In this document: positions 20,866 through 32,989 of the stretch, in pieces
How positions within the stretch are numbered: position 1 is the first letter of the stretch
Layout of the letters: each line of letters opens with the position of its first letter
NCBI RefSeq assembly: GCF_002105755.1
Contig: NZ_CP020821.1
Location: 620,001 to 684,000, forward strand
Source of the DNA: Mycobacterium colombiense CECT 3035
Lineage (GTDB): Bacteria > Actinomycetota > Actinomycetes > Mycobacteriales > Mycobacteriaceae
DNA length: 64,000 nucleotides
Direction: 5' to 3'
Translations under genes and position numbers: made by a program
Notes under the pieces: model-generated
The model's database searches: none
Told to the model about the DNA's origin: nothing
The model's input: only the letters and a program-made list of their open reading frames with translations

Positions 20866-21219
20866 GTGACAACACTTGATCTCACCGCTGAGAAGTTCAA
20901 CGAAACCATCGAGGGCAACGACATCGTCCTCGTCGACTTCTGGGCGTCCTGGTGCGGCCCGTGCCGCCAGTTCGGCCCGACATTCCAGGCGTCGGCAGAG
21001 AAACACCCCGATATCGTGCACGCCAAAGTCGACACCGAAGCCGAACAACAGCTGGCCGCGGCCGCCCAGATTCGGTCCATCCCCACGCTGATGGCGTTCA
21101 AGAAGGGCAAACTGCTGTTCAACCAGCCGGGAGCGCTGCCACCGGCCGCCCTGGAGGACCTGGTGCAACAGGTCCGCGCCTTCGACGTCGACGCCGCCGA
21201 GGCAGGGCGGGCCGAATAA
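20866..21219 (+). CDS. trxA: Thioredoxin-like protein TrxA
   Basis: Thioredoxin, 117 residues, with the active site WCGPC (C30, C33) in VDFWASWCGPCRQFGP and the cis-proline in IRSIPTLMAFKKGKLLF. I chose the GTG at 20866 (VTTLDLTAEKFN) by similarity to Rv1470; another GTG at 20857 is possible and no strong ribosome site decides. A much longer open frame upstream is antisense to fadE15 and not coding. In M. tuberculosis trxA is followed by trxB1 (Rv1471) and preceded by ctpD (Rv1469); both are missing here, with echA12 directly downstream. Confidence 0.9.
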   Translation: MTTLDLTAEKFNETIEGNDIVLVDFWASWCGPCRQFGPTFQASAEKHPDIVHAKVDTEAEQQLAAAAQIRSIPTLMAFKKGKLLFNQPGALPPAALEDLVQQVRAFDVDAAEAGRAE

Positions 21220-21275
21220 GCCTCCACGCCGCGCTGCGCGCGGAGCCACTGTTAGCTACACGCTAGGTTGCATGG

Positions 21276-22085
21276 GTGAGTTTGGTACTGGTAGATCACC
21301 CGCGGCCCGGCGTCGCGCTGATAACCCTCAATCGGCCCGAGCGGATGAACTCCATGGCGTTCGACGTCATGCTCCCGCTCAAGGAGGCCCTGGACAAGGT
21401 CACCTACGACAATTCGGTGCGCGTGGTCGTGCTGACCGGGGCCGGTCGGGGCTTCTCCTCAGGCGCCGATCACAAGTCCGCGGGCTCGGTGCCCCACGTC
21501 GAGGGGCTGACCCGCCCGACCTACGCGCTGCGCTCCATGGAGGTCCTCGACGAGGTCATCCTGGCGCTGCGCCGGCTGCACCAGCCGGTGATCGCCGCGG
21601 TCAACGGCCCCGCCATCGGCGGGGGCCTGTGTCTGGCCCTGGCCGCCGACATCCGGGTGGCCGCGACCAGCGCGTACTTTCGCGCCGCCGGCATCAACAA
21701 CGGGCTGACCGCCAGCGAGCTGGGCCTGTCCTACCTGCTGCCGCGGGCCATCGGCTCGTCGCGCGCCTTCGAGATCATGCTGACCGGTCGCGACGTCACG
21801 GCCGAGGAGGCCGAGCGCATCGGGCTGGTGTCCTGCCAGGTGCCCGAGGAGCAGCTGCTGGACACCTGCTATGCCATCGCCGCCCGGATAGCGGCCTTCT
21901 CCCGGCCGGGCACCGAGTTGACCAAGCGCACGCTGTGGAGTGGACTGGACGCCGGTAGCCTGGAAGGGCACATGCAAGCCGAAGGCTTGGGACAGCTTTT
22001 CGTCCGCCTGCTCACCGCCAACTTCGAAGAAGCGGTTGCCGCGCGCGCAGAACGACGACCCGCGGTGTTCACCGACGACAAATGA
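21276..22085 (+). CDS. echA12: Enoyl-CoA hydratase/isomerase EchA12
   Basis: Crotonase-fold protein, 269 residues, GTG start at 21276 (MSLVLVDHPRPGVALITLNRP). The oxyanion-hole segments are GRGFSSGADHKS and NGPAIGGGLCLALAADIRVA. The first catalytic glutamate position of typical hydratases is not clear by eye, so hydratase versus isomerase activity is uncertain. It closely matches Rv1472. It lies 56 bases after trxA and 20 bases before the ABC-F gene, suggesting one transcript. Confidence 0.92.
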   Translation: MSLVLVDHPRPGVALITLNRPERMNSMAFDVMLPLKEALDKVTYDNSVRVVVLTGAGRGFSSGADHKSAGSVPHVEGLTRPTYALRSMEVLDEVILALRRLHQPVIAAVNGPAIGGGLCLALAADIRVAATSAYFRAAGINNGLTASELGLSYLLPRAIGSSRAFEIMLTGRDVTAEEAERIGLVSCQVPEEQLLDTCYAIAARIAAFSRPGTELTKRTLWSGLDAGSLEGHMQAEGLGQLFVRLLTANFEEAVAARAERRPAVFTDDK

Positions 22086-22105
22086 TTTTTTAAAGGAGAG
22101 CGATC

Positions 22106-23743
22106 GTGATCACGGCCACGGACCTCGAGGTCCGCGCTGGTGCGCGCATCCTGCTCTCCCCGGACGGTCCCGACCTGCGCGTGCAGCCCGGCGACCGCAT
22201 CGGTCTGGTGGGCCGCAACGGCGCCGGTAAGACCACCACGCTGCGCATCCTGGCGGGGGAGACCGAGCCCTATGCGGGCGCGATCAACCGTGTCGGCGAA
22301 ATCGGTTATCTGCCACAGGATCCCAAAGAGGGCGACCTCGACGTGCTGGCCCGCGACCGGGTGCTGTCGGCCCGCGGGCTCGACGTGTTGCTGACCGACT
22401 TGGAAAAGCAGCAGGCGTTGATGGCCGAGGTCGCCGACGACGACGCCCGCGACCGCGCGATCCGCCGGTACGGGCAGCTGGAGGAGCGTTTCGTCGCCCT
22501 GGGCGGCTACGGCGCGGAGAGCGAAGCGAGCCGCATCTGCGCGAGTCTCGGCCTGCCGGAACGGGTGCTGACGCAGCAGCTGCGCACGCTGTCCGGCGGC
22601 CAGCGCCGCCGGGTGGAACTGGCCCGCATCCTGTTCGCCGCGTCCGAGGGCGGCGCGGGAATGTCGGGTTCGTCGACCACGCTGCTGCTCGACGAGCCGA
22701 CCAACCACCTGGACGCGGATTCCATCGGCTGGCTGCGCGATTTCCTGCGCGCGCACACCGGCGGGCTGGTGATCATCAGCCACAACGTCGAACTGCTCGC
22801 CGACGTCGTCAACCGGGTGTGGTTCCTGGACGCGGTGCGCGGCGAGGTCGACGTCTACAACATGACGTGGCAGAAATACCTCGACGCGCGCGCCACCGAC
22901 GAGCAGCGCCGCCGGCGGGAACGCGCGAACGCCGAACGCAAGGCGACTGCGCTGCGTTCGCAGGCCGCCAAGCTCGGCGCCAAGGCCACCAAAGCCGTTG
23001 CCGCGCAGAACATGTTGCGTCGTGCCGACCGGATGATGGCCGCGCTCGATGACGAGCGGGTGGCCGACAAGGTGGCGCGCATCAAGTTCCCCAACCCGGC
23101 CGCGTGCGGGCGCACGCCGCTGGTGGCCACCGGGCTGAGCAAGTCCTACGGGTCGCTGGAAGTCTTCACCGGCGTCGACCTGGCCATCGACCGCGGCTCG
23201 CGGGTGGTGGTGCTGGGCCTCAACGGCGCCGGCAAGACCACCCTGCTGAGAATCCTGGCCGGCACCGAGGCCCCCGACACCGGGGGACTCGAGCCCGGGC
23301 ACGGGCTGCGGATCGGCTACTTCGCCCAGGAGCACGACACGCTCGACAACGACGCGACCGTGTGGGAGAACATCCGCCACGCCGCACCGGATTCCGGCGA
23401 GCAGGATCTGCGCGGGCTGTTGGGCGCGTTCATGTTCAGCGGCCCCCAGCTCGACCAGCCGGCGGGCACCCTGTCCGGTGGCGAGAAGACCCGGCTCGCG
23501 CTGGCCGGTCTGGTGGCGTCGGCCGCCAACGTGCTGCTGCTCGACGAGCCGACGAACAACCTCGACCCGGCCTCGCGCGAGCAGGTGCTCGACGCGCTGC
23601 GCAGTTACCAGGGCGCGGTGGTGTTGGTGACGCACGACCCCGGTGCCGCCGAGGCGCTCGACCCGCAGCGCGTCGTGCTGTTGCCCGACGGCACCGAGGA
23701 CTTCTGGTCCGACGAATACCGGGATCTCATCGAGCTCGCCTGA
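22106..23743 (+). CDS. ABC-F family ATPase, Rv1473-like
   Basis: Soluble duplicated ABC protein of the ABC-F class, which act on the ribosome in translation control or antibiotic protection. 545 residues. Two Walker A motifs (GRNGAGKTT and GLNGAGKTT), two signatures (LSGGQRRRVE and LSGGEKTRLA) and two Walker B motifs (LLLDEPTNHLD and LLLDEPTNNLD) are intact. The interdomain linker is basic and helical (DEQRRRRERANAERKATALR). No membrane segments, so it is not a transporter despite some annotations. GTG start at 22106 with AAAGGAG upstream. Rv1473 orthologue; a role in macrolide tolerance is possible but unproven. Confidence 0.93.
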   Translation: MITATDLEVRAGARILLSPDGPDLRVQPGDRIGLVGRNGAGKTTTLRILAGETEPYAGAINRVGEIGYLPQDPKEGDLDVLARDRVLSARGLDVLLTDLEKQQALMAEVADDDARDRAIRRYGQLEERFVALGGYGAESEASRICASLGLPERVLTQQLRTLSGGQRRRVELARILFAASEGGAGMSGSSTTLLLDEPTNHLDADSIGWLRDFLRAHTGGLVIISHNVELLADVVNRVWFLDAVRGEVDVYNMTWQKYLDARATDEQRRRRERANAERKATALRSQAAKLGAKATKAVAAQNMLRRADRMMAALDDERVADKVARIKFPNPAACGRTPLVATGLSKSYGSLEVFTGVDLAIDRGSRVVVLGLNGAGKTTLLRILAGTEAPDTGGLEPGHGLRIGYFAQEHDTLDNDATVWENIRHAAPDSGEQDLRGLLGAFMFSGPQLDQPAGTLSGGEKTRLALAGLVASAANVLLLDEPTNNLDPASREQVLDALRSYQGAVVLVTHDPGAAEALDPQRVVLLPDGTEDFWSDEYRDLIELA

Positions 23744-23748
23744 TCTCG

Positions 23749-23775
23749 CGCCAAGTCGCCCCATGCGATTTGGCG
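23749..23775 (+). terminator. Hairpin downstream of the ABC-F gene
   Basis: A ten-base stem (CGCCAAGTCG pairing with CGATTTGGCG, one mismatch or G-U) with a seven-base loop begins six bases after the stop codon. There is no T-run, as is common for mycobacterial intrinsic terminators. Confidence 0.5.
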
Positions 23776-23845
23776 AAATCGGCCCGCGGTCGCCAGCGGC
23801 TTCTTACTCTGGGGGCTTGCGATCGTGTCCCGCGCCGGAGGAGCC

Positions 23846-24055
23846 ATGAAGAGAACACTGCAAAGGTCGGCCAACGCGCGCGACCAGTTGTTGGACGAAC
23901 TGCGCCACGCCTACGAAGGCGGCGCCAGCATCCGCAGCCTGGTCGCGAAGACCGGCAGGTCGTATGGGTCGATTCATAGCTTGCTACGGGAGTCGGGCAC
24001 CACGATGCGCAGCCGCGGCGGCCCCAACCGGACCGCCAAGGTCGCGCGGGCGTAG
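23846..24055 (+). CDS. Small helix-turn-helix protein, Rv1473A-like
   Basis: 69-residue basic protein (MKRTLQRSANARDQLLDELR) with a predicted helix-turn-helix spanning YEGGASIRSLVAKTGRSYGSIHSLLRES, recalling the resolvase/IclR-type HTH. ATG at 23846 has GGAGGAG directly upstream, preferred over the GTG at 23825. No other domain, so it may be a small DNA-binding regulator; M. tuberculosis has a similar short gene, Rv1473A, at this place. Its stop lies at the left arm of the hairpin at 24051-24098. Confidence 0.82.
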   Translation: MKRTLQRSANARDQLLDELRHAYEGGASIRSLVAKTGRSYGSIHSLLRESGTTMRSRGGPNRTAKVARA

Positions 24056-24098
24056 CGTCACTGCGAAATCGCGTCCCCTTGTTCGCAGTGGCGTTACG
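24051..24098. terminator. Inverted repeat between convergent genes
   Basis: A 17-base inverted repeat (arms 24051-24067 and 24082-24098, two mismatches, core CACTGCGAA) lies between the small HTH gene and acnR, overlapping the ends of both coding regions. Position and symmetry suit a bidirectional terminator; it could also be a dispersed repeat. Confidence 0.5.
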
Positions 24099-24675
24099 GT
24101 CGCTTCTCAGATTCGTTGCGGCGCACCGAGTTTTCCACCAGATCCAGGACCGCGGATAGGCGCTGCGGGTCCTCGCCGGACGCCGACCGGGCCACCAGGC
24201 CGTCGAGCACCAACTCCAGATAGCACTGCAGGACGTCGCCGGGCACGTCGTCGCGCACCCGGTGCGCCTCCGTCTGCCGGCGCAACCGATCGGTGGTCGC
24301 CGCCGCCAGCTCGGCCGAACGTTCCGCCCATCCCTGGCTGAACGCGGGATCGTTGCGCAGCTTGCGGGCGATCTCCAATCTGGTGGCCAGCCAGTCGAAC
24401 TGGTCCGGCGCGGCCAGCATGTCGCGCATCACCTGGATGAGTCCCGCGCGGGAGGCCACGTCGGCCATCCGCTCCGCGTCCTCGTGGGCGAGGGCGAAAA
24501 ACAGCGCGTCCTTGTCCCGGAAGTGGTGGAAGATCGCGCCGCGCGACATCCCGATCGCCTTCTCCAGCCGGCGCACCGTCGCCTTCTCGTAGCCGTATTC
24601 GGCAAAGCAGCGGCGGGCGCCGTCGAGGATCTGGCGGCGTCGGGCCGCCAGATGGTCCTCGCTGACCTTGGGCAC
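24094..24675 (-). CDS. acnR: TetR-family regulator of aconitase, AcnR
   Basis: TetR-family repressor, 193 residues, GTG start at 24675 ([20 protein letters not shown]). The HTH is [29 protein letters not shown], and the rest is the helical ligand-binding domain. It sits 25 bases downstream of the acn stop on the same strand, the same order as in M. tuberculosis (Rv1474c) and Corynebacterium glutamicum, where AcnR represses acn. The open frame upstream of 24675 overlaps acn and is not conserved. Confidence 0.9.
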   Translation of the reverse strand: MPKVSEDHLAARRRQILDGARRCFAEYGYEKATVRRLEKAIGMSRGAIFHHFRDKDALFFALAHEDAERMADVASRAGLIQVMRDMLAAPDQFDWLATRLEIARKLRNDPAFSQGWAERSAELAAATTDRLRRQTEAHRVRDDVPGDVLQCYLELVLDGLVARSASGEDPQRLSAVLDLVENSVRRNESEKRP

Positions 24676-24700
24676 GGGGGTGAGTGGATTCGGGCCGGAA

Positions 24701-27517
<2,817 letters not shown>

Positions 27518-27792
27518 TTCAACTCCCAGAGTCTTTAGTTCTCCCGCCGCGACGGGCTGGCGTCGGCGGGTCGTCCAAAACTATCGTGCCGACTTTAACA
27601 GTACGCTTGTCCTGCATTACGCCCGGCACTCCTGATCCGAGTCTTGTCGCCGCGGCGGCCGGTTTAAACCCCTCGCGCACCCCGAATGCGCGACGGCCGT
27701 CACGCTAGAGTGACCGCCGAGGACCGAGCTGGGGGTCCCGCCCGCTTGCGGGGGACAGACCCGCGTGACCGCGCAGCAGGAAGGACCGCGAC

Positions 27793-28341
27793 ATGACCGG
27801 GCACGATTCCTTCGTCCTGCCGCTCTATATCCCGCAGGACGTCGACATGTCCGTGATCAAGGCACAGGTGGCCGCGGACGGTGTGAGCGCCCCGCCGTCG
27901 GCGATGCCGGGACTGCTCGACGTGGTGAACCAGGCGCGCGCCGACGGCATCAACCTCAAGATCGTGCTGCTCGACCACAACCCCCCGAACGACACCCCGC
28001 TACGCGACATCTCGACGGTGGTCGGCGCGGACTATCACGACGCGACGGTGCTGACGCTCAGCCCGAGCTACGTCGGCAGCTACAGCACGCAGTTCCCCCG
28101 CGTCACGCTCGAGGCCGGCGAGGACATCGCCAAGACCGGCAACCCGGTGGTCTCCGCGCAACACTTCTTGCACGAGTTGGACACGCCCGAGTTTCCCTGG
28201 ACGGGCCTGACGATCTTCCTGTTGATCGCCGTCTTCGCGGCGGCCGTCGGCACCCGGTTGTTGCAGTTGCGTAGCAAGCGTTCAGCAACGACGGATGACA
28301 CCGCGGCAAACCCCGCGGCCGACGCCAATACCGCCGTGTAA
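27793..28341 (+). CDS. Membrane protein, Rv1476-like (DUF6676)
   Basis: 182-residue protein with one membrane helix near the C-terminus (LTIFLLIAVFAAAVGTRLL, about residues 138-156), a short basic cytosolic tail and an N-terminal domain (MTGHDSFVLPLYIPQDVDMS) that lacks a signal sequence. The fold resembles the TPM_phosphatase-like Rv1476 protein that stands next to ripA in mycobacteria. It may help control RipA or the septum, but no activity is shown. Starts at ATG 27793 with AAGGA upstream. Confidence 0.87.
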   Translation: MTGHDSFVLPLYIPQDVDMSVIKAQVAADGVSAPPSAMPGLLDVVNQARADGINLKIVLLDHNPPNDTPLRDISTVVGADYHDATVLTLSPSYVGSYSTQFPRVTLEAGEDIAKTGNPVVSAQHFLHELDTPEFPWTGLTIFLLIAVFAAAVGTRLLQLRSKRSATTDDTAANPAADANTAV

Positions 28342-28580
28342 CCACCGGCATTCGCTTCCTCGGGTTCGCTCGGCGAACCCGCACGGGCGACTATGGCAAA
28401 CCGGGCAGGTCACTGTTCGGTCACATTAAACGCACGTAGAGAGTGCGATTTCGGCGGAGCGTTTGCACGCCCATCTGTGTGACGTACGGTGCAAATGATG
28501 CTGGTGTTGTCTTTGGCGCTATTCGGTGAATCTGTGGCTGGCGCCGCCCGTCGTGTTGAGCCGTAGGAGACCTGAGTCGA

Positions 28581-30029
28581 ATGAGACGCACACGCTGGGG
28601 GTCTTCTGCGCGACCGGTCGCAAGGCTGGTGCGGCCCGTCGTCCCGTCCGTTTTGAGCCTGGCCCTGCTGATCGCCACGCCGGGCCTGGCGGAGGCCGAC
28701 CCCACCGCCGACAATCTGGCCGCACTCATCGCCAACGTCGCCAAGGCCAACCAGCGGCTGCAGAACCTCAGCGCCGAGATCCAGACTGAGCAGGAAAGCG
28801 TCAACAAGGCCCTGGTCGACGTGGAGACGGCGCGGGACAACGCGGCCACCGCCCAGCACGATCTGGAGGCCAGCCAGCGAGCGGTCAAGGACGCCAACAT
28901 CGCCATCGCCGGGGCGCAGCGGCGTTTCGACACGTTCGCCGCGGCCACCTACATGAACGGCCCTTCGAACAGCTACCTGACGGCGAGCAGCCCCGACGAC
29001 ATCATCGCGACCGAAGCCGCCGCCAAGAACCTGACCACCAGCTCGCAGACCGTGATGGCCAAGCTGCAGCAGGCCCGCACCGAGCAGGTGAACAAGGAAT
29101 CGGCGGCGCGACTGGCCAAGCAGAACGCCGACAAGGCCGCCGCCGACGCCAAGTCCAGCCAGGACGCGGCGGTGGCGGCGCTGACCAACTCCAAGCAGAA
29201 GTTCGACCAGCAACGCGAAGACATCATTCGCCTTGCCGCCGAACGGGATCAGGCTCAGGTCAAGCTCGAGGCGGCCAAGCGCGAGGCCGCGCGGCAGTGG
29301 TCCGCAGGTGCCGGCGGGCCGGGAGCGCCCGCGTCGGGTGACCGGTGGGAGACCGGATCGGCGGGCGCACCGGCGCCGTCGTCCGGGGGCCGGCAGTGGG
29401 ACGGCGCCTGGGACCCGACGTTGCCGATGATCCCGAGCGCCAACGTCCCCGGCGACCCGATCGCGGTGATCAACCAGGTGCTCGGCATCTCGGCCACCTC
29501 GACACAGGTCACCGCCGGGCTGGGCCGCAACTTCCTGCAGCAGATGGGCATCCTCAAGCCCGACGACACCGGCATCACCAACGCGGCGCCCGGTGGCGTC
29601 GGCGGGCGCATTCCCCGGGTGTACGGCCGGCAGGCCACCGAATACGTGATCCGGCGCGGCATGTCGCAGATCGGCGTGCCCTACTCCTGGGGTGGGGGCA
29701 ATGCCGCCGGCCCGAGCAGGGGCATCGACTCCGGGGCGGGCATCACCGGCTTCGACTGTTCGGGCCTGGTCCTGTACTCGTTCGCCGGCGTGGGCATCAA
29801 GCTGCCGCACTACTCGGGCTCGCAGTACAACCTGGGCCGCAAGATCCCGTCCTCGCAGATGCGCCGCGGCGACGTCATCTTCTACGGCCCGGGCGGCAGC
29901 CAGCACGTCACGATCTACCTCGGCGACGGCCAGATGCTCGAGGCTCCCGACATCGGGCTGAAGGTCCGCGTCGCCCCGGTGCGCACCAGCGGCATGACGC
30001 CCTACGTGGTCCGATACATCGAGTGGTAA
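28581..30029 (+). CDS. ripA: Peptidoglycan endopeptidase RipA (NlpC/P60)
   Basis: Secreted D,L-endopeptidase cleaving between D-Glu and meso-DAP, needed for daughter-cell separation. 482 residues: Sec signal peptide ending near AEA-DP (residue 39), a long coiled-coil pro-domain (about 41-240, KANQRLQNLSAEIQTEQESV) that occludes the active site in the zymogen, a Gly/Pro/Ser-rich linker (241-275), and a C-terminal NlpC/P60 domain (about 342-482). Catalytic residues C393 (GFDCSGLV), H442 (GSQHVTIYL) and E454 (MLEAPD). Followed by ripB after a short gap. Rv1477 orthologue. Confidence 0.97.
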   Translation: MRRTRWGSSARPVARLVRPVVPSVLSLALLIATPGLAEADPTADNLAALIANVAKANQRLQNLSAEIQTEQESVNKALVDVETARDNAATAQHDLEASQRAVKDANIAIAGAQRRFDTFAAATYMNGPSNSYLTASSPDDIIATEAAAKNLTTSSQTVMAKLQQARTEQVNKESAARLAKQNADKAAADAKSSQDAAVAALTNSKQKFDQQREDIIRLAAERDQAQVKLEAAKREAARQWSAGAGGPGAPASGDRWETGSAGAPAPSSGGRQWDGAWDPTLPMIPSANVPGDPIAVINQVLGISATSTQVTAGLGRNFLQQMGILKPDDTGITNAAPGGVGGRIPRVYGRQATEYVIRRGMSQIGVPYSWGGGNAAGPSRGIDSGAGITGFDCSGLVLYSFAGVGIKLPHYSGSQYNLGRKIPSSQMRRGDVIFYGPGGSQHVTIYLGDGQMLEAPDIGLKVRVAPVRTSGMTPYVVRYIEW

Positions 30030-30054
30030 TCAAGTGAGCACTGAACGGACAGCC

Positions 30055-30788
30055 ATGCGCCGCAACCGGTTTCGTCTCGTCAACTTCGCCTGGATCACCG
30101 CGGTGGTGTCCGGGCTGATGTTTTTTCCTGCCGCCCCCGCTCCGCTCGCCGGGGCCGACCCGGGTCAGTGGGATCCCACCCTGCCGGCCCAGATCAGCGC
30201 CGGCGCCCCGGCGACCCGCTCGCCGTCGCCAACGCCTCGCTGCAGGCCACCGCCCAGGCCACCCAGACCACGATGGACCTGGGCAAGCAATTCCTGAGCG
30301 GGCTCGGGATCAACCTCGGCGGCGATCCTCCGGCCGCGGCGGCCACCCCGAGCAACCCCGGCGCCAAGATTCCGCGGGCGAACGGCCGCCAGGCCATCGA
30401 GTACGTGATCCGCCGGATGGGCTCCCAGATGGGGGTGCCGTATTCGTGGGGCGGTGGCTCCCTGGATGGGCCGAGCAAGGGCGTCGGCGACGGCGCGAAC
30501 ATCACCGGCTTCGACTGCTCGGGCCTGATGCGGTACGGGTTCGCCGGCGTGGGCGTGCTGATCCCGCGGTTCTCCGGCGACCAGTACAACGCCGGGCGGC
30601 ACATCCCGCCGGATCAGGCCCGGCGCGGTGACCTGATCTTCTACGGCCCGGGCGGCAGCCAGCACGTCACCATGTACCTGGGCAACGGCCAGATGCTCGA
30701 GGCGTCGGGCAGCGCCGCCAAGGTTACGGTCAGCCCGGTTCGCAAGCCCGGCATGACGCCGTTTTTGACCAGGATCATCGAGTACTGA
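30055..30788 (+). pseudogene. ripB: Peptidoglycan endopeptidase RipB (NlpC/P60), interrupted by one single-base deletion
   Basis: Smaller RipA paralogue lacking the coiled-coil pro-domain. Signal peptide from MRRNRFRLVNFAWITAVVSG to about AGA-DP; then WDPTLPAQISAGAP, where the frame breaks, continuing GDPLAVANASLQATAQ in the +1 frame to the stop at 30788. One G is missing in the CCCCGG run at about 30207-30211. Repaired length is 244 residues, near the 241 of Rv1478. The catalytic motif FDCSGLMRYGF, the histidine in SQHVTMYLGNG and MLEAS are intact. Loss is probably a sequence error. The start is the ATG at 30055, aligned to RipB; a GTG at 30034 is in frame. Confidence 0.87.
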
Positions 30789-30911
30789 TCGCGGCCCCGG
30801 CGGCCCATCGGCTGGGCGAGCGTCGACGGAATTCGGCGGGCCTGGAATAGTTGGACGCGGGCACGTCGCTGCCCGGCAGTCGTGTGTCCGATTGAGCGTG
30901 GAGGGTTCTTG

Positions 30912-32042
30912 ATGACAGCAGCAGGTGGGCCGCCGCCAGGCGCCAGCGGTTACTCGGGCCCGGGCGGGCAATCCGGCCCGGCTCACGAAGCGCCGACGGG
31001 CGGAGGCAACGGGTTGGCCGCCGAGGTGCAGACCCTGGAGCGGGCCATCTTCGAGGTCAAACGCATCATCGTCGGCCAGGACCAGCTGGTGGAGCGCATG
31101 CTGGTCGGCCTTTTGTCCAAGGGGCACGTGCTGCTCGAGGGTGTGCCCGGCGTGGCCAAGACGCTGGCCGTCGAGACCTTCGCCAAGGTGGTCGGCGGGA
31201 CGTTCGCGCGCATCCAGTTCACGCCCGACCTGGTGCCCACCGACATCATCGGTACCCGCATCTACCGGCAGGGCAAGGAGGAGTTCGACACCGAGCTCGG
31301 CCCGGTGGTGGTCAACTTCCTGCTCGCCGACGAGATCAACCGCGCGCCGGCCAAGGTGCAGTCGGCGCTGCTGGAGGTCATGCAGGAGCGCCACGTGTCG
31401 ATCGGCGGTAAGACGTTCCCGCTGCCCAACCCGTTCCTGGTGATGGCGACGCAGAACCCGATCGAGCACGAGGGCGTCTACCCGCTGCCCGAAGCCCAGC
31501 GTGACCGCTTCCTGTTCAAGATCAACGTCGGCTACCCCTCGCCGGAGGAGGAGCGGGAGATCATCTACCGGATGGGCGTGCGCCCGCCGGAGCCCAAGCA
31601 GATCCTCAACACCGGCGACCTGCTGCGGCTGCAGGACATCGCGGCCAACGTCTTCGTCCACCACGCGCTGGTCGACTACGTGGTGCGCGTGGTGACCGCC
31701 ACCCGCCACCCCGAGCAGCTCGGCATGAACGACGTCAAGACGTGGATCTCGTTCGGGGCGTCGCCCCGCGCCTCGCTGGGCATCATCGCGGCGTCCCGGT
31801 CGCTGGCGCTGGTCCGCGGCCGCGACTACGTGATCCCGCAGGACGTCGTGGACGTCATCCCCGACGTGCTGCGGCACCGGCTGGTGCTCACCTACGACGC
31901 GCTGGCCGACGAGATCTCACCGGAGATCGTCATCAACCGGGTGCTGCAGACGGTTGCCCTGCCTCAGGTGAACGCCGTTCCGCAGCAAGGTCATTCGGTG
32001 CCCCCGGTGATGCAACCCGCCGGCGCGGCCAGCGGTCGGTGA
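30912..32042 (+). CDS. moxR1: AAA+ ATPase MoxR1
   Basis: MoxR-family AAA+ chaperone, 376 residues. Walker A GVPGVAKT, Walker B FLLADEINRAPAKVQ, sensor MATQNPIEHEGVYPLPEAQRDRF. ATG at 30912 is preceded by GGAGGG; the longer frame from 30882 is not needed. The Gly/Pro-rich N-terminal 40 residues are disordered. MoxR proteins act with DUF58 and VWA partners, both of which follow here with overlapping codons, so this is the classic MoxR-DUF58-VWA operon. In mycobacteria it is linked to ripA-ripB, suggesting a role in folding or activation of envelope proteins. Rv1479 orthologue. Confidence 0.95.
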   Translation: MTAAGGPPPGASGYSGPGGQSGPAHEAPTGGGNGLAAEVQTLERAIFEVKRIIVGQDQLVERMLVGLLSKGHVLLEGVPGVAKTLAVETFAKVVGGTFARIQFTPDLVPTDIIGTRIYRQGKEEFDTELGPVVVNFLLADEINRAPAKVQSALLEVMQERHVSIGGKTFPLPNPFLVMATQNPIEHEGVYPLPEAQRDRFLFKINVGYPSPEEEREIIYRMGVRPPEPKQILNTGDLLRLQDIAANVFVHHALVDYVVRVVTATRHPEQLGMNDVKTWISFGASPRASLGIIAASRSLALVRGRDYVIPQDVVDVIPDVLRHRLVLTYDALADEISPEIVINRVLQTVALPQVNAVPQQGHSVPPVMQPAGAASGR

Positions 32043-32989
32043 CCGACGCCAAGCGGCCGGTGGTCCATCCGCCGTCGATGCAGCGGGGTCAGATCGATGA
32101 CCCGAAGCTGTCGGCGGCGCTGCGCACGCTCGAGCTCACCGTCAAACGCAAGCTCGACGGTGTGCTGCACGGCGATCACCTCGGCCTGATCCCGGGCCCG
32201 GGCTCGGAACCGGGGGAGTCGCGCGAGTACCAGCCCGGCGACGACGTCCGCCGGATGGACTGGGCCGTCACCGCGCGCACCACGCACCCGCACGTGCGGC
32301 AGATGATCGCCGACCGTGAGCTGGAAACCTGGTTGGTGGTCGACATGTCGGCCAGCCTGGACTTCGGCACCACCGTGTGCGAGAAGCGCGACCTGGCCGT
32401 CGCGGCCGCGGCCGCCATCACCTTCCTCAACAGCGGGGGCGGCAACCGGCTGGGCGCGATCGTGTCCACCGGCGCCAACATCACCCGGGTGCCGGCCCGC
32501 TCCGGGCGCCAGCACGAGCAGACGCTGCTGCGCACCATCGCGACCACGCCGCGCGCCCCGGTCGGGGTGCGCGGCGACCTGGCGACGGCGATCGACGCGC
32601 TGCGCCGGCCGGAACGCCGCCGCGGCATGGCGGTGATCATCAGCGACTTCCTGGGGCCGATCAACTGGATGCGGCCGCTGCGGGCCGTCGCCGCCCGGCA
32701 CGAGGTGCTGGCCGTCGAGGTGCTCGATCCGCGCGACATCGAACTGCCCGACATCGGCGACGTGGTGCTGCAGGACGCCGAGTCCGGCGTCACCCGCGAA
32801 TTCACCATCGACGCCCAGCTGCGCGACGACTTCGCCAAGGCCGCAGCGGCGCACCGCGCCGACGTGGCGCGCACCATCCGCAGCTGCGGGGCCCCGATCC
32901 TGACGCTGCGCACCGACCGCGACTGGATAGCCGACATCGTGCGGTTTGTCGAATCCCGTCGTCGCGGTGCATTGGCAGGGCGGCAGTGA
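32039..32989 (+). CDS. DUF58 domain protein, Rv1480-like
   Basis: 316-residue cytosolic protein of the DUF58 family, GTG start at 32039 overlapping the moxR1 stop (GTGA). The DUF58 core motif is [20 protein letters not shown], and a VWA-like fold with the degenerate metal site [10 protein letters not shown] follows. Partner of MoxR1 and the VWA protein. The open frame upstream through moxR1 is an artefact. Orthologue of Rv1480. Confidence 0.92.
   Translation: MTDAKRPVVHPPSMQRGQIDDPKLSAALRTLELTVKRKLDGVLHGDHLGLIPGPGSEPGESREYQPGDDVRRMDWAVTARTTHPHVRQMIADRELETWLVVDMSASLDFGTTVCEKRDLAVAAAAAITFLNSGGGNRLGAIVSTGANITRVPARSGRQHEQTLLRTIATTPRAPVGVRGDLATAIDALRRPERRRGMAVIISDFLGPINWMRPLRAVAARHEVLAVEVLDPRDIELPDIGDVVLQDAESGVTREFTIDAQLRDDFAKAAAAHRADVARTIRSCGAPILTLRTDRDWIADIVRFVESRRRGALAGRQ

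Noticed and set aside
18838..21219. 793-codon open frame on the + strand ending in the thioredoxin gene
   Set aside because: All but the last 118 codons are antisense to fadE15 or in its promoter region; only the TrxA part is coding.
22106..23743. Interpretation as an ABC exporter
   Set aside because: Two ABC domains with no membrane segments and a basic linker identify an ABC-F protein acting on the ribosome.
28430..28580. Possible c-di-AMP (ydaO-type) riboswitch upstream of ripA
   Set aside because: I looked for the conserved ydaO core and did not see it in the 239-base leader.
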